Source of the DNA: Pontibacter aquaedesilientis
Lineage (GTDB): Bacteria > Bacteroidota > Bacteroidia > Cytophagales > Hymenobacteraceae
Length of the DNA stretch: 64,000 bases
NCBI RefSeq assembly: GCF_014773225.1
Contig: NZ_JACXAJ010000002.1
Location: 372,001 to 436,000 of the forward strand
Reading direction: 5' to 3'
Part shown: in pieces, positions 31,823-41,065 of the stretch
Layout of the letters: each line of letters opens with the position of its first letter
Position numbering within the stretch: the stretch's first letter is position 1
The notes under the pieces: model-generated
Seen by the model: the letters and a program-made list of their open reading frames with translations, nothing else
Told to the model about the DNA's origin: nothing
Database searches by the model: none
Position numbers and translations under genes: made by a program

Positions 31823-33205
31823 CTATTCAGCGTTTTCCTGCAGCAGGGTGCTGCTTAGTCGCTTGAGTTCCGTTTCTGCGGCCTTTGCCTCGTATTGTAT
31901 GTCGATCAGGCGGTTTTCGGCCACCAGCTGGTTGCGCTGTGCCTCACGCAATTCGATGGCTGTCAGCAAGCCCAGGCGGTAGCGCTCCATCGCAATGTCT
32001 GCGTTCTGTTTAGCCAGCAAAACATTCGATTCTTCCAGTTCCAGCAGTTGTATGCGGTTGACATAGCGGGCATAGGTGCGCGCCAGTTCCGACTGCAACC
32101 TGTTCTGCTCCTGGCTATAGGCCAGCGTAGTCGATTCCAGGGCAATGCGGGAGTTCTGTATCTGGCGGTTGATGTCCATGCCATTGAAGATCGGTAAGGT
32201 CAGGGCCACACCATAGTTAAAGCCTATACGCTGGCTTTCGTTGGTACCCACCGTATTGCCGAATATTACCGGGTCTTGCAAAGCACGATTATAACCGTAG
32301 CTACCGGTTAGGCCAATAGAAGGCAGACGCAGCGATCGGGCACTGCGCAGGTTATAAAGGGCCAGGTCACGGTTTACCTGTATGCGCTGCAGGTTAGGGT
32401 TGCCGGCCATCATGTTGCTGCCCACATTCCCAGGCTCAAGTCCTGTGTTGACCATGATGGTATCTGTTGTAACGAAATCTATGTTTGGGTCGCGGCCGAG
32501 CAGTTGGTTCAGGCTGATTTTGGCATTCTGAAGCAACTCCTGCTGGCGCAGCAACTCGGAGCGGTCCGCGTTGAAATCCACCCGTGCTCTTAGTATTTCT
32601 ACCTTAGCGCTCACGCCCACCTCATACTGTTCCTGTGTAATATCCACGCGCTGCTGTGAGATAGCAATCGCATCTTCGATTGAGCTGATCTTACGGGACT
32701 GCCGCACCACTTCAAAGTAAGCGTCCAAAATGTCCGCCAGGGAGTTCTCTATAGTGGCTTTGGTCAATAACTGGCCCGAGCGGTCGAGCGACTTGAGGCG
32801 ATTGTAGTTGATGAACATGCGCCCGCCATCGAAAAGGGTCCAATTTAGGAGCACGCTAGCGTTGGTTATGTTATTGGTGGAGTTATCAACCACCCTTGGC
32901 TCGTTGTTCTCGAATTGGTTTCGGATGTCATTCCTAGAAAAATCCTTGGCGACGCGACCATCAATCGTAGGCAATAGGGCCAGGTTGCGATAGCCCAGGT
33001 TGTTTTTCGCAATTTCCTGCTCTGTGGAAGCTATCCGGATATCATAATTGTTTTCCAGACCTATCTTGATGGCTTGCTCTAGAGTTAGTCGCTCTTGCGC
33101 CGAGAGTCTGCCGGGCAATAGCAACACCGCTCCCAGGAAGAGCAGCGCCATGGCTTTAAATGGGGACATTACTTTATAATGCAAAGGTTTAAATCTTAGC
33201 TTCAA
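31823..33205 (-). CDS. TolC-family outer-membrane efflux protein
   Basis: 460 residues. After a signal peptide (core MALLFLGAVLLLPGRLSAQ) come the two outer-membrane-efflux repeats of long amphipathic helices, with LTLEQAIKIGLENNYDIRIA and later AYSQEQNRLQSELARTYARYVNRI. It should form the trimeric outer-membrane channel of the pump encoded just upstream (17-bp gap). A second ATG at 33169 would give a shorter, equally plausible signal peptide. A palindromic terminator follows. Confidence 0.92.
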   Translation of the reverse strand: MKLRFKPLHYKVMSPFKAMALLFLGAVLLLPGRLSAQERLTLEQAIKIGLENNYDIRIASTEQEIAKNNLGYRNLALLPTIDGRVAKDFSRNDIRNQFENNEPRVVDNSTNNITNASVLLNWTLFDGGRMFINYNRLKSLDRSGQLLTKATIENSLADILDAYFEVVRQSRKISSIEDAIAISQQRVDITQEQYEVGVSAKVEILRARVDFNADRSELLRQQELLQNAKISLNQLLGRDPNIDFVTTDTIMVNTGLEPGNVGSNMMAGNPNLQRIQVNRDLALYNLRSARSLRLPSIGLTGSYGYNRALQDPVIFGNTVGTNESQRIGFNYGVALTLPIFNGMDINRQIQNSRIALESTTLAYSQEQNRLQSELARTYARYVNRIQLLELEESNVLLAKQNADIAMERYRLGLLTAIELREAQRNQLVAENRLIDIQYEAKAAETELKRLSSTLLQENAE

Positions 33206-33222
33206 GAATTGAATTTTAACTG

Positions 33223-36200
33223 TTACTTAATGAAAGCTGGCTCTCTTTCCTGTTTATGTGCTGCTTCGTGCTCCTCGTCCTTATCTGGCATCAGAGCCAC
33301 GTTGGCCTCTGCCGAGGAGAAGAAGGAATAGACAGCAGGTATAATGTACAGGGTAAGGCCTGTGGCAAATATAAGACCGCCCACCACGGCTATACCCATA
33401 GAGGTACGGCTCTCCGATCCGGCTCCCAGGGCCAAAGCAATGGGCAGCGTACCGAGTATGGTAGACAAACTTGTCATCAGGATAGGGCGGAAGCGAGACA
33501 CCGCGGCTTCTTTGGCAGCCTCCAGTTTGCTTAGCCCCTGTTCTTTTTTCTGGTTGGCAAATTCTACCAGCAGGATACCGTTCTTGGTTACGAGACCCAC
33601 CAGCATGATCATACCGATCTGGCTAAAAATGTTAAGCGTCTGATCGAAATACCACAAACTTAAAAGAGCGCCTGCCAGCGCAAGCGGCACCGTGAACATG
33701 ATGATGATCGGGTCGCGGAAACTTTCGAACTGAGCTGCCAGGGCCAGGTATATGAGTCCGAGGGCCAGCAGGAAAGCAAACATCAAGCTACCGGAGCTTT
33801 CCTGGAAATCTCGGGACTGGCCGGTCAGGGAAGTCTGGAATGTCTCATCGAGTACATCCTTGGCAATGGCATCCATGGCTTCTATACCGTCTCCGATGGT
33901 GTTGCCTTTGGTAAGGGTGGCACTGAAGGTAGCGGCGGCAAATCGGTTGAAGCGGTAGATTTGAGGCGATGAGCTTTCTTCTTTCAGTTCAATCAGGTTG
34001 TCGAGCTGTATCAGTTCGCCGCTGTTGTTTTTAACATAAAGACTTCGCAAATCCAAAGGCTCGCTACGGTTTTCACGTGCCACCTGGCCCAGTATCTGAT
34101 ACTGCTTGCCACCTCGCACAAAATAGCCGAAGCGCTGCCCGCTCAACCCCAACTGCATGGTCTGGGCCACGTCACGCACGCTCACACCCATCGAAATGGC
34201 TTTTTCACGATCAATCTCAACGCGCAGCTCCGGTTTGTTGAACTTCAGGTTGACGTCCACGAAATTGAAAGTAGGGTCCTGACGGGCTGCCTCCAGAAAC
34301 GGAGGGATAATTTCACGCAGTTTGGCCATGCTTTGTGCCTGCACTACATACTGCACCGGCTGTCCGGCACCACGACCGCCACCCAGGCCCTTGTCACCTG
34401 ATGCAAACGCCCTGGCGCCAGGTATCTGGTTCAGCAGACGCGGCATCTCATCCACGATCTCCTGCTGCGACTTGTCGCGTTTGTCTTTCTCGACCAGGCG
34501 AAGGCGAATAAAACCGGAGTTGGAGTTTCGGGTCATGGTGGTCATGCTGTTGATGCCACTAACCGAATCGTTGATCACGGCGGAAAGCTCGCTCATGTAG
34601 CGGTCCATAAACTCAAAGGACGCACCTTCCGGGCCTGATGTTTGGATACGGAGACCGCCTCTGTCTTCATCCGGGGTCAACTCAGACTGCAACGTGGAGA
34701 ATTGCCACCAGATAACACCGGCAGAAAAGATCACGAGAATGAACGCCACCCAACGGAAAGCCATAAAGCTTTCCAAACTGCTCCTATACCCTTTTGTAAG
34801 CGAGGTGAAGAATGGCTCTGTTTTCCGGTAAAACCAGTTTGGCCTGTCCCGGTGCTTGAGCATGCGCGAGGCCATCATCGGGGTAAGCGTCAGCGACACG
34901 AAGGATGAAATGATCACAGCGCCAGCCACCACGATACCGAATTCACGGAAAAGCCGACCGGTGGTGTCTTCCAGGAAAGCAACCGGCATGAATACCGCTG
35001 CCAGGGCGATAGTCGTGGAAATAATGGCAAAATAGATTTCGGAAGCTCCTTTCTTGGCAGCTTTCATTGGCTCCTGGCCATCTTCTATGCGGGCGTAAAT
35101 ATTCTCCAGCATTACAATGGCATCATCCACCACCAGGCCAATTGCGAGCACGATACCAAGCAGGGTCAGTACGTTGATCGAGAAATCCATCAGGTACATG
35201 ATAAAGAAGGCTCCTATGAGCGAAACAGGTATAGCAACCACCGGAATAATAGTGGAACGCCAGTCGCGCAGGAATAGGAAGATGATAACGACCACCAGGC
35301 CAAAGGCCACAAAAATGGTTTCCTTCACTTCGGCGATGGAGGCACGAACGTACTGGGAGTTGTCAAAACCGATAGTGAGTTGCAGGTCCTCCGGAATGTC
35401 TTTTTTGATGTGCTCCAGGCGGGCGTAAAACTCATCGGCGATCTCCACCTGGTTGGTGCCCGGCTGCGGGATAATCACTACCCCCACCATCGGGATACCA
35501 TTGTAGCGAAGCACCGTTTTTTCGTTCTCGGGTGCCAGCTGCGCATAACCGATATCGCGGAAGCGGATCAACCTGTTGGCGTCTTCCCTTACCACCAGGT
35601 TATTGAACTCTTCGGGAGTGGAAATACGACCCATGGTTCTTACAGAAAGCTCTGTCGTAGCACCCTCAATGCTGCCCGAAGGAAGCTCCACGTTTTGTCT
35701 GGCCAGCGCATCACGCACTTCCAGGGGAGTAACCCGCAGGGCAGACAGCCTGTCCGGGTCCATCCAGAGGCGCATGGAGTAACGTTTGTCTCCCCAGATC
35801 TGGATTGAGCTGACACCAGGTATCGTCTGCAGCTGCTCCTTGAATACATTGGCCCCGATATCAGAAAGGTCCAGCAGGGAGCGGGTTTCGCTGCGTATAC
35901 CCAGGAAAATGATGGGGTTTGCGTCCGCGTCCGCTTTCGATACGGTTGGCGGTTCGGCGTCTTCCGGGAGCCTGCGCTGGGCACGGGCCACGCGGTCGCG
36001 CACGTCGTTGGCGGCAGCTTCAAGGTCAACGCCCAGGTTAAACTCCACGGTGATGTTACTGTTGCCTTCGCTGCTCGATGAGGTGAGCGTGCGTATACCT
36101 GCTATGCCGTTGATGGACTCCTCGAGCGGCTCGGTGATCTCAGATTCGATCGTTTCGGCATTGGCCCCGGAATAACTCGTGGACACGTTTACTATCGGCG

Positions 36201-36327
36201 GGTCCACGCTCGGGTATTCGCGCACACCCAGGTATGTAATGCCTATAATCCCGAATACGATGATCGTGATGCTCATCACGATGGCAAGCACCGGGCGTTT
36301 TATACTGATGTTTGATAAACTAGCCAT
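33223..36327 (-). CDS. RND efflux pump inner-membrane permease (HAE1/AcrB type)
   Basis: 1034 residues, the normal RND length. Twelve membrane helices with two large periplasmic loops are implied. The proton relay is visible: the Asp pair in GLVVDDAIVMLENI (helix 4) and the Lys in GLVTKNGILLVEFANQ (helix 10). It is the energised exporter of a tripartite system with the adaptor (36396-37487) and TolC-like protein (31823-33205), read adaptor, pump, channel. The substrate is not predictable. The hydrophilic tail carries several charged residues. Confidence 0.95.
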   Translation of the reverse strand: MASLSNISIKRPVLAIVMSITIIVFGIIGITYLGVREYPSVDPPIVNVSTSYSGANAETIESEITEPLEESINGIAGIRTLTSSSSEGNSNITVEFNLGVDLEAAANDVRDRVARAQRRLPEDAEPPTVSKADADANPIIFLGIRSETRSLLDLSDIGANVFKEQLQTIPGVSSIQIWGDKRYSMRLWMDPDRLSALRVTPLEVRDALARQNVELPSGSIEGATTELSVRTMGRISTPEEFNNLVVREDANRLIRFRDIGYAQLAPENEKTVLRYNGIPMVGVVIIPQPGTNQVEIADEFYARLEHIKKDIPEDLQLTIGFDNSQYVRASIAEVKETIFVAFGLVVVIIFLFLRDWRSTIIPVVAIPVSLIGAFFIMYLMDFSINVLTLLGIVLAIGLVVDDAIVMLENIYARIEDGQEPMKAAKKGASEIYFAIISTTIALAAVFMPVAFLEDTTGRLFREFGIVVAGAVIISSFVSLTLTPMMASRMLKHRDRPNWFYRKTEPFFTSLTKGYRSSLESFMAFRWVAFILVIFSAGVIWWQFSTLQSELTPDEDRGGLRIQTSGPEGASFEFMDRYMSELSAVINDSVSGINSMTTMTRNSNSGFIRLRLVEKDKRDKSQQEIVDEMPRLLNQIPGARAFASGDKGLGGGRGAGQPVQYVVQAQSMAKLREIIPPFLEAARQDPTFNFVDVNLKFNKPELRVEIDREKAISMGVSVRDVAQTMQLGLSGQRFGYFVRGGKQYQILGQVARENRSEPLDLRSLYVKNNSGELIQLDNLIELKEESSSPQIYRFNRFAAATFSATLTKGNTIGDGIEAMDAIAKDVLDETFQTSLTGQSRDFQESSGSLMFAFLLALGLIYLALAAQFESFRDPIIIMFTVPLALAGALLSLWYFDQTLNIFSQIGMIMLVGLVTKNGILLVEFANQKKEQGLSKLEAAKEAAVSRFRPILMTSLSTILGTLPIALALGAGSESRTSMGIAVVGGLIFATGLTLYIIPAVYSFFSSAEANVALMPDKDEEHEAAHKQEREPAFIK

Positions 36328-36395
36328 AATAATCTTCTACTAAAGACGCCGATAGAAGGAAGGATTGATGATACTTCCTCTCTACATGTTTGGCG

Positions 36396-37487
36396 CTACT
36401 GTACCTTTCCTCCAGATGTTGTCACTCTTCTGATACTTAAATCAGAGCCGGGGCGTGCCTGCAAAATGCCTGAGCTGATAATGGTATCGCCAGGTTCTAC
36501 TCCTTCAATAATCTGAATCATGGTTTCGGAGCGTTGTCCGATCTTCACCATTTTGGGTTGTGCCTTGCCGCTCTTCGCCAGGAAGATCTTATGGCCTGTA
36601 GCCTCCGGAATAATGGACTCCGTTGGGATCAGGATGGCCTCATCCGAATTCTCCAGGCTGAGCTCTACTTTTACGAAAGCACCTGGTTTTATCTCCTGGT
36701 TCTTGTTCGGGAAGAGGGCTCGAAGTTGAAGCGTACGGGTTGCGGGGTCTATATTCGGTTGAATGGCGTAGATGGCTGCCTCATACCTTTCTGCGGTGCC
36801 TTCTGAGGTGAATGTGATCTTGTCTCCTACCTTCACAGACTGGCTGTATCGGCCCGGTATGGTGAAGTCGATCTTGACAGGGGAAATGTCTACAATGCGG
36901 GCAACAAGGGTAGTGGGGGTTACATAGCTGCCGACACTTACCTGGCGCAAACCGATAATGCCATTAAAAGGCGCGCGCACATAGGCCTTGTCTAAGGTCG
37001 CCCGGAGCGCCTGAATGTCTGCCGTGGCCGTGGCCAGTTGGTTACTCACCTGGTCGTACTCCTGGCGGCTGATGTACTCTTTTTCAAGCAATGTGCGCTG
37101 GCGCGCTTCCATGTCGCGGTATAGCTTTTGGTTGGACTGGAGTTTGGCGAGTTGGGCCCGCAGGTCGGCATCGTTCACTGTCAGCAGCAACTGTCCTTTT
37201 TTCACCTGGCTGCCCTCCTTGAAATTAAGCGCCGTTACCCGGCCCGAGATCTCACTGCGCAGCTCCACGTCCTCGTTTGGTATAACAGAGCCTGTTGACG
37301 TAATCTTGTTCTGGAAAGCAGTAGGAGACACAACAAAGACGTCTACCGCCACTTTCTGGGCCATTGGCCCGCCTGAAGGACCTGCCGCTTTGGTCTCGGC
37401 TTCTCCCGTGAAGATTTTATTGTACAACAGGTAGCCGACAGCAGCGGCAACCACCAGGAGGAGGATTGTTTTAACAGTTTTGTTCAT
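36396..37487 (-). CDS. RND periplasmic adaptor (membrane fusion protein)
   Basis: 363 residues. One N-terminal membrane anchor (TILLLVVAAAVGYLLY), a split barrel-sandwich domain (VTALNFKEGSQVKKGQLLLTV and APFNGIIGLRQVSVGSYV), an alpha-helical hairpin between them (AQLAKLQSNQKLYRDMEARQ) and a C-terminal beta-barrel/MP domain. It should bridge the RND pump and the TolC-like channel. First gene of the three-gene operon. No dedicated regulator is adjacent. Confidence 0.93.
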   Translation of the reverse strand: MNKTVKTILLLVVAAAVGYLLYNKIFTGEAETKAAGPSGGPMAQKVAVDVFVVSPTAFQNKITSTGSVIPNEDVELRSEISGRVTALNFKEGSQVKKGQLLLTVNDADLRAQLAKLQSNQKLYRDMEARQRTLLEKEYISRQEYDQVSNQLATATADIQALRATLDKAYVRAPFNGIIGLRQVSVGSYVTPTTLVARIVDISPVKIDFTIPGRYSQSVKVGDKITFTSEGTAERYEAAIYAIQPNIDPATRTLQLRALFPNKNQEIKPGAFVKVELSLENSDEAILIPTESIIPEATGHKIFLAKSGKAQPKMVKIGQRSETMIQIIEGVEPGDTIISSGILQARPGSDLSIRRVTTSGGKVQ

Positions 37488-37704
37488 TTATGCTTAAACT
37501 TCAATAGATGTAATCGGGTCTTTAGGGCGCGAAATGCTAATATTGTCTCTGTCGTCTATACAACAACGTTAAAGGCGTATAAATTTACATGCTTGAACCG
37601 GCAAAAGGAAAAGCATGGGTCCTGTACTCTACCAACAGGCACTTCTGTATGACAAACGACAGCTTTATAGGTTTAAAAGCGAACAGAATTTAATTAGTAA
37701 AGCA

Positions 37705-38040
37705 ATGAGCGACAGCAAAAAGAACTTCTTTGAAGATGTATATGAAGTGGTGAAACTAATCCCGGAGGGGCGGGTAACCTCCTATGGGGCCATTGCCAGC
37801 TACCTGGGTTCCAAAGGCTCGGCCCGCATGGTGGGATGGGCTCTGATTGCCTCGCAACCCTTTGCCGCCATACCGGCGCACCGGGTGGTCAACCGGATAG
37901 GTATGCTCACCGGCAAGCAGCACTTCGAAGCGTCCAACGCCATGCAGGAGCGCCTGGAGCAGGAAGGAGTGAAGGTAGCGCATGACCAGGTAGTGGAGTT
38001 CGAGAAACTGTTCTGGGACCCGGCGAAGGAGCTTTTGTGA
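37705..38040 (+). CDS. Alkyltransferase-like protein (MGMT family, no catalytic Cys)
   Basis: 111 residues from ATG 37705; the frame extends to 37615 but that part looks non-coding. The DNA-binding half of O6-alkylguanine transferase is clear: IPEGRVTSYGAIASYLG and the arginine finger SARMVGWAL. The active-site PCHRV is replaced by PAHRVVNR, so the acceptor cysteine is lost. ATL proteins of this kind flag O6-alkylguanine lesions and hand them to nucleotide-excision repair. Confidence 0.9.
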   Translation: MSDSKKNFFEDVYEVVKLIPEGRVTSYGAIASYLGSKGSARMVGWALIASQPFAAIPAHRVVNRIGMLTGKQHFEASNAMQERLEQEGVKVAHDQVVEFEKLFWDPAKELL

Positions 38041-38115
38041 GTTTGTGAGTTTAGGAGTTTGGGAGTTAGAGAGTTTGGGAGTTAGGATTTCGTAGGGACA
38101 GGTCGCGACCTGTCC
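38038..38115. repeat. Iterated repeat tract plus 20-bp palindrome
   Basis: GTTTGTGAG/GTTTGGGAGTTAGAGA units begin at the stop codon of the alkyltransferase-like gene. They are followed by the perfect palindrome GGACAGGTCGCGACCTGTCC (38096-38115). The tract resembles 420-457 and 42953-43000. Confidence 0.65.
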
Positions 38116-38163
38116 GTGTTGGCGGTTTGTTAATTGCTTTGATTACGCAGCTATACCTATACC

Positions 38164-38598
38164 TTACCTTCTCAAATTTATCACCCGGATGTCTGCAGGT
38201 AAGATCTGGTTGTTTACCGAAATCTGTTCTAATGCAGAGGTGCTCAGGCAGCACTCCGATGAGCTGGTGCGGGAGATGGCCAGCTTGATGGAATCGGTCT
38301 GGTCTAGTGCCGTAACATAGTACGCAGTGATTTCCGGGTCCACAGCCACCAATGCATAGTCAGCCTCGAACCGAACAAAAGCAGGTTGCTTTGTTCCGTT
38401 TTGCATGTAGTATACCTCTATGTCTTCCGCACCTAGCGATGCATTATCGCCAAACAGCAGGTCTTCCCTGGTTTCACTTGAAGTGATGGTAAATGCAACA
38501 GACTCTACTGACAGACAGTCTATACCTTCGCAATTGTTATTGCAGGCGTACAGGAAGGGAAGTAGCAGCAAAAGCAGCAGATAGTTTAGTTATTTCAT
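38164..38598 (-). pseudogene. Lipoprotein gene with stop at codon 3
   Basis: The frame from ATG 38598 reads M-K-stop-LNYLLLLLLLPFLYAC, a normal lipoprotein signal except for TAA at codon 3 (38592-38590), one base from AAA (Lys). After it the frame is open for about 140 residues to 38164 and has the lipobox L-Y-A-C. The gene may be dead, or use the in-frame TTG at 38571 or a CTG, which would leave a shorter hydrophobic signal. The body (VESVAFTITSSETREDLLFG, AFVRFEADYALV) matches no family I know. Confidence 0.6.
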
Positions 38599-38639
38599 AT
38601 GAGGTGAAGATAAATTTAGCGATGCTACCACAGCACGTT

Positions 38640-39641
38640 TTACTTACCCTTTTCTATATACGCTTTAGCTTTTTCCATATAAACCTTATCCTTTTCAGAC
38701 TTGTCCTTCGGTAGATTTTCCAGCCTGATGTCTGGCGCAATCCCTTCACCTGGCTTGTCATAGACTTTGCTGTTTCTGTCGATGTAGTTGCCTTCGGTTA
38801 AAACCAAGTAAGCCCCGTCTGATAGCTCGTGCTCACTGTTGGAAGATGTTAGACCATTTGTATTAGTGCCAATCAGCACGGTGTTGCGTCTGCCGACAAA
38901 AGTGGTGGCTACAATCTCCCCAGAACTGGCAGTCTCATTGGCGATGAGGACCGCTACCGGTTTCCTGTTGCTTTTAATTTTGTATGGTGTTGCATTCATA
39001 TTAAAGACGAGTTGATCATTTTGAAAAACCTGTCCTTTTTTATAGATCCAGTATGTATCGTTCCCGTCGGCATCTCGCCATCCGACACACTTTTCGCTTT
39101 CTACAAAAGGGCCGATTCCAGCCGACATAGGTATGGACATCCCGCCGTCGTTCTGGCGCAGGTCAATAATCCAGCCCTTCGGCTTTTGGCGGTCCAGTTG
39201 TCTGATGGCTGCCTGAATGGATGCGGCATATTCCCATTGCTCATCGAGGTTAATTACCGCAAAAGGAGGGATCTGAATGTAAGCATATTTGTTATCCAAC
39301 ATTCTGAAATCGGGGGTGGGAAATTTCATGCCTAGTGCCCTGTAACCCTGCTTATAGGCTTCTATCATTTCCGGCAGATAAAAGCCAGAGTGATGGTCTT
39401 TAAGCTGTTCTAATGCGTCAGCGATGATAGGGTACGTGCTTCTGATATTACTTGCAGTGTCTGTCTTTGTCAAAGCACTGGCATACAAGCTTTCCCAGTC
39501 AACTTTGCTTTTGTTAACGGAGCGAGCCTTCATAATATCCAGTGCTTCGGTAACGTAAGTTTTAGGTGAGTCTGCCTGAGAATATGCCTGGAAGAATGAT
39601 GTAGAAATGAGGGTAAAAAGTAATAGTAAAGGTGTTTTCAT
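38640..39641 (-). CDS. S41 family tail-specific-type protease, secreted
   Basis: 333 residues with signal peptide MKTPLLLLFTLISTSFFQAYSQ. The S41 catalytic region is shown by GWIIDLRQNDGGM and the serine motif NETASSGEIVATTF (Ser 239/240), then NTNGLTSSNSEHELSDGAYLVL. No PDZ domain is evident, as in short C-terminal processing peptidase relatives. It acts outside the inner membrane. The C-terminal Lys/Glu-rich helix is unusual but not diagnostic. Confidence 0.88.
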   Translation of the reverse strand: MKTPLLLLFTLISTSFFQAYSQADSPKTYVTEALDIMKARSVNKSKVDWESLYASALTKTDTASNIRSTYPIIADALEQLKDHHSGFYLPEMIEAYKQGYRALGMKFPTPDFRMLDNKYAYIQIPPFAVINLDEQWEYAASIQAAIRQLDRQKPKGWIIDLRQNDGGMSIPMSAGIGPFVESEKCVGWRDADGNDTYWIYKKGQVFQNDQLVFNMNATPYKIKSNRKPVAVLIANETASSGEIVATTFVGRRNTVLIGTNTNGLTSSNSEHELSDGAYLVLTEGNYIDRNSKVYDKPGEGIAPDIRLENLPKDKSEKDKVYMEKAKAYIEKGK

Positions 39642-39767
39642 TGTGTGTTAAGTTTGTTTTTAATTCGTGTATTGTTGCGGCTTTTACAATTTTATTAACG
39701 GCTTGTACAGACTGTGAACGAGGCGAAGCCGAGTATAGAGCCTGTGCCTTGTTAGCACCTGTAATTC

Positions 39768-40343
39768 TTATTTTTGATTCTGGTAGTATTCCCTATTCCC
39801 TAATAATTGAGCAAGCTCCTGCACCCAAAAGGTATTAGTTCTAAGCGCTTTATTGTCTGCTGCTTCCATAGCCTTGTTCAATTCTTCGTACTGGCTATCT
39901 GTGAAGTCTGCGTCAAGAAAGGCGTCTTCGCCATTTACTCTAATGACTTCTTCAACAAATCTTTTGTATAGAGTTAGAAACTGAAATAACTCTTTAACTG
40001 AAGAGTTCATGAATGTTGGCTCGAAGTCTTCTTCATGGTTCAAAGTCACGACTTGGCATTCATTCTGAAGGTCTATGCAAACAGGGTCACCAACACCGTC
40101 AGAGCCTATACTTAGATAGTATTTATGACTATCTTCTCCCGTCTCAAAGGTGTCAAAGATGCTACTTAATTCCTTTTCTGAGTCACCAGCAAATGATAAG
40201 AATGGTGCAGCAGATGTTGGTAGTCCGACACTTGATAGAAAGTCTGCTGTTTCTTCATTCAACCCTTTGCCAGATAGGTCATGTATACTAAATTTAAATA
40301 GCTTTTCAGACTCCCAATCTTTTATCAGCTCTTTATAATCCAT
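39768..40343 (-). CDS. SUKH-like immunity protein (orphan)
   Basis: 191 residues without signal or membrane segments. The pattern DFLSSVGLPTSAAPFLSF, YYLSIGSDGVGDPVCIDL, VVTLNHEEDF and SSVKELFQFLTLYKRF fits the SUKH superfamily, probably SUKH-4, whose members neutralise polymorphic toxins such as nucleases or deaminases. No toxin gene with a matching C-terminal domain is within the window, so it is an orphan here. It lies next to a small two-helix membrane protein gene on the same strand. Confidence 0.65.
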   Translation of the reverse strand: MDYKELIKDWESEKLFKFSIHDLSGKGLNEETADFLSSVGLPTSAAPFLSFAGDSEKELSSIFDTFETGEDSHKYYLSIGSDGVGDPVCIDLQNECQVVTLNHEEDFEPTFMNSSVKELFQFLTLYKRFVEEVIRVNGEDAFLDADFTDSQYEELNKAMEAADNKALRTNTFWVQELAQLLGNREYYQNQK

Positions 40344-40380
40344 TGCTTAGTGGTTAAGGGAAAGCACTACTTCTACGTTG

Positions 40381-40563
40381 CTACAAACTTTCTATGATAA
40401 GGTATATACCCGCCAAAATGAAAATTATGGAGCTTGAAAGGATTTTAATGTTACCTCCAAACCCAGCCCCTTTAGATTGTAAATCTGTAATTGCTTTATA
40501 TAATACAACAACACCAATCAGGAGCAAGGCTGAACCAATTAGAATTTTTACTGTCCCGTTCAT
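40381..40563 (-). CDS. Small two-helix membrane protein
   Basis: 60 residues with two hydrophobic helices (about 5-24 and 40-58) joined by a Gly-rich loop. The start ATG and length are consistent with a real small gene, 37 bp upstream of the SUKH-like gene in the same direction. No family is recognised. It could be a second immunity-type protein, a guess from position only. Confidence 0.5.
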   Translation of the reverse strand: MNGTVKILIGSALLLIGVVVLYKAITDLQSKGAGFGGNIKILSSSIIFILAGIYLIIESL

Positions 40564-40719
40564 TTATAATATTTGTTGGTGCTAACTACCTGGTAGCAGG
40601 AATTCCTACTCCCACTATCTGCACTATATATTGATCGAAAAGTCTTTACAGTTTACCATTCACCAGCTACATCGCTATACCAATATATAGAAAAATTTGT
40701 AAATTAAGGTATAGCCAAT

Positions 40720-40867
40720 AAAAAAAGCGCTGCCCTGACCGGCAACGCTTCCCTTTCAAACAAACCATCGGCGGCCGACCCGGAGGTCGGCCCACCAACA
40801 GCAGCTATTCTCATAGCTTACAGAATACATAATATGCAGCACTAACAGGGCTCTGTTTCCCCGATAG
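40720..40867 (-). ncRNA. Candidate structured small RNA with own promoter and terminator
   Basis: On the minus strand a -7-like TATACTTG (40880-40873) precedes about 148 nt without a gene that can fold into successive hairpins: AACAG-AGCC-CTGTT, AGCTAT-GAGA-ATAGCT and GGCCGACC-TCCG-GGTCGGCC. It ends in GCGTTGCC-GGTCAG-GGCAGCGC followed by seven T, a classic terminator. It lies between divergent genes. It lacks the SRP-RNA tip motif. A Bacteroidota 6S-type RNA is one possible identity, unproven. The rest of the 40564-41065 spacer shows only the sensor-kinase promoter. Confidence 0.5.
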
Positions 40868-41053
40868 TGATGCAAGTATAAGACACTGAAATTTTGGGAA
40901 TGCGGATATTAGACAGGCGGCAGTTTCTTATACCTCAACAGCAGGTATAGCACCCCGCAGGCTATAAGTAGGACTGGCTTTGCCGTTAGGGTGGCAGGTA
41001 TAGCCGATCGTCTAAAAGCGGCTGCTGGCTAGGGACTTAAAACCCAGAAACAG

Positions 41054-41061
41054 TACCTTTG
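41054..41061 (+). promoter_or_regulatory. -7 element before the sensor kinase gene
   Basis: TACCTTTG ends 4 bp before the ATG at 41066, so the transcript would start at or next to the start codon (leaderless). Confidence 0.5.
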
Positions 41062-41065
41062 TAAA

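Noticed and set aside
39632..39838. 68-residue plus-strand frame with lipoprotein-like start
   Set aside because: It overlaps the ends of two minus-strand genes, and its tail is read from the SUKH-like coding strand; probably chance.
40720..40870. SRP RNA or tmRNA as identity of the small RNA
   Set aside because: The SRP tip sequence GGAAG-x-AGCAG and the tRNA-like ends of tmRNA are missing.
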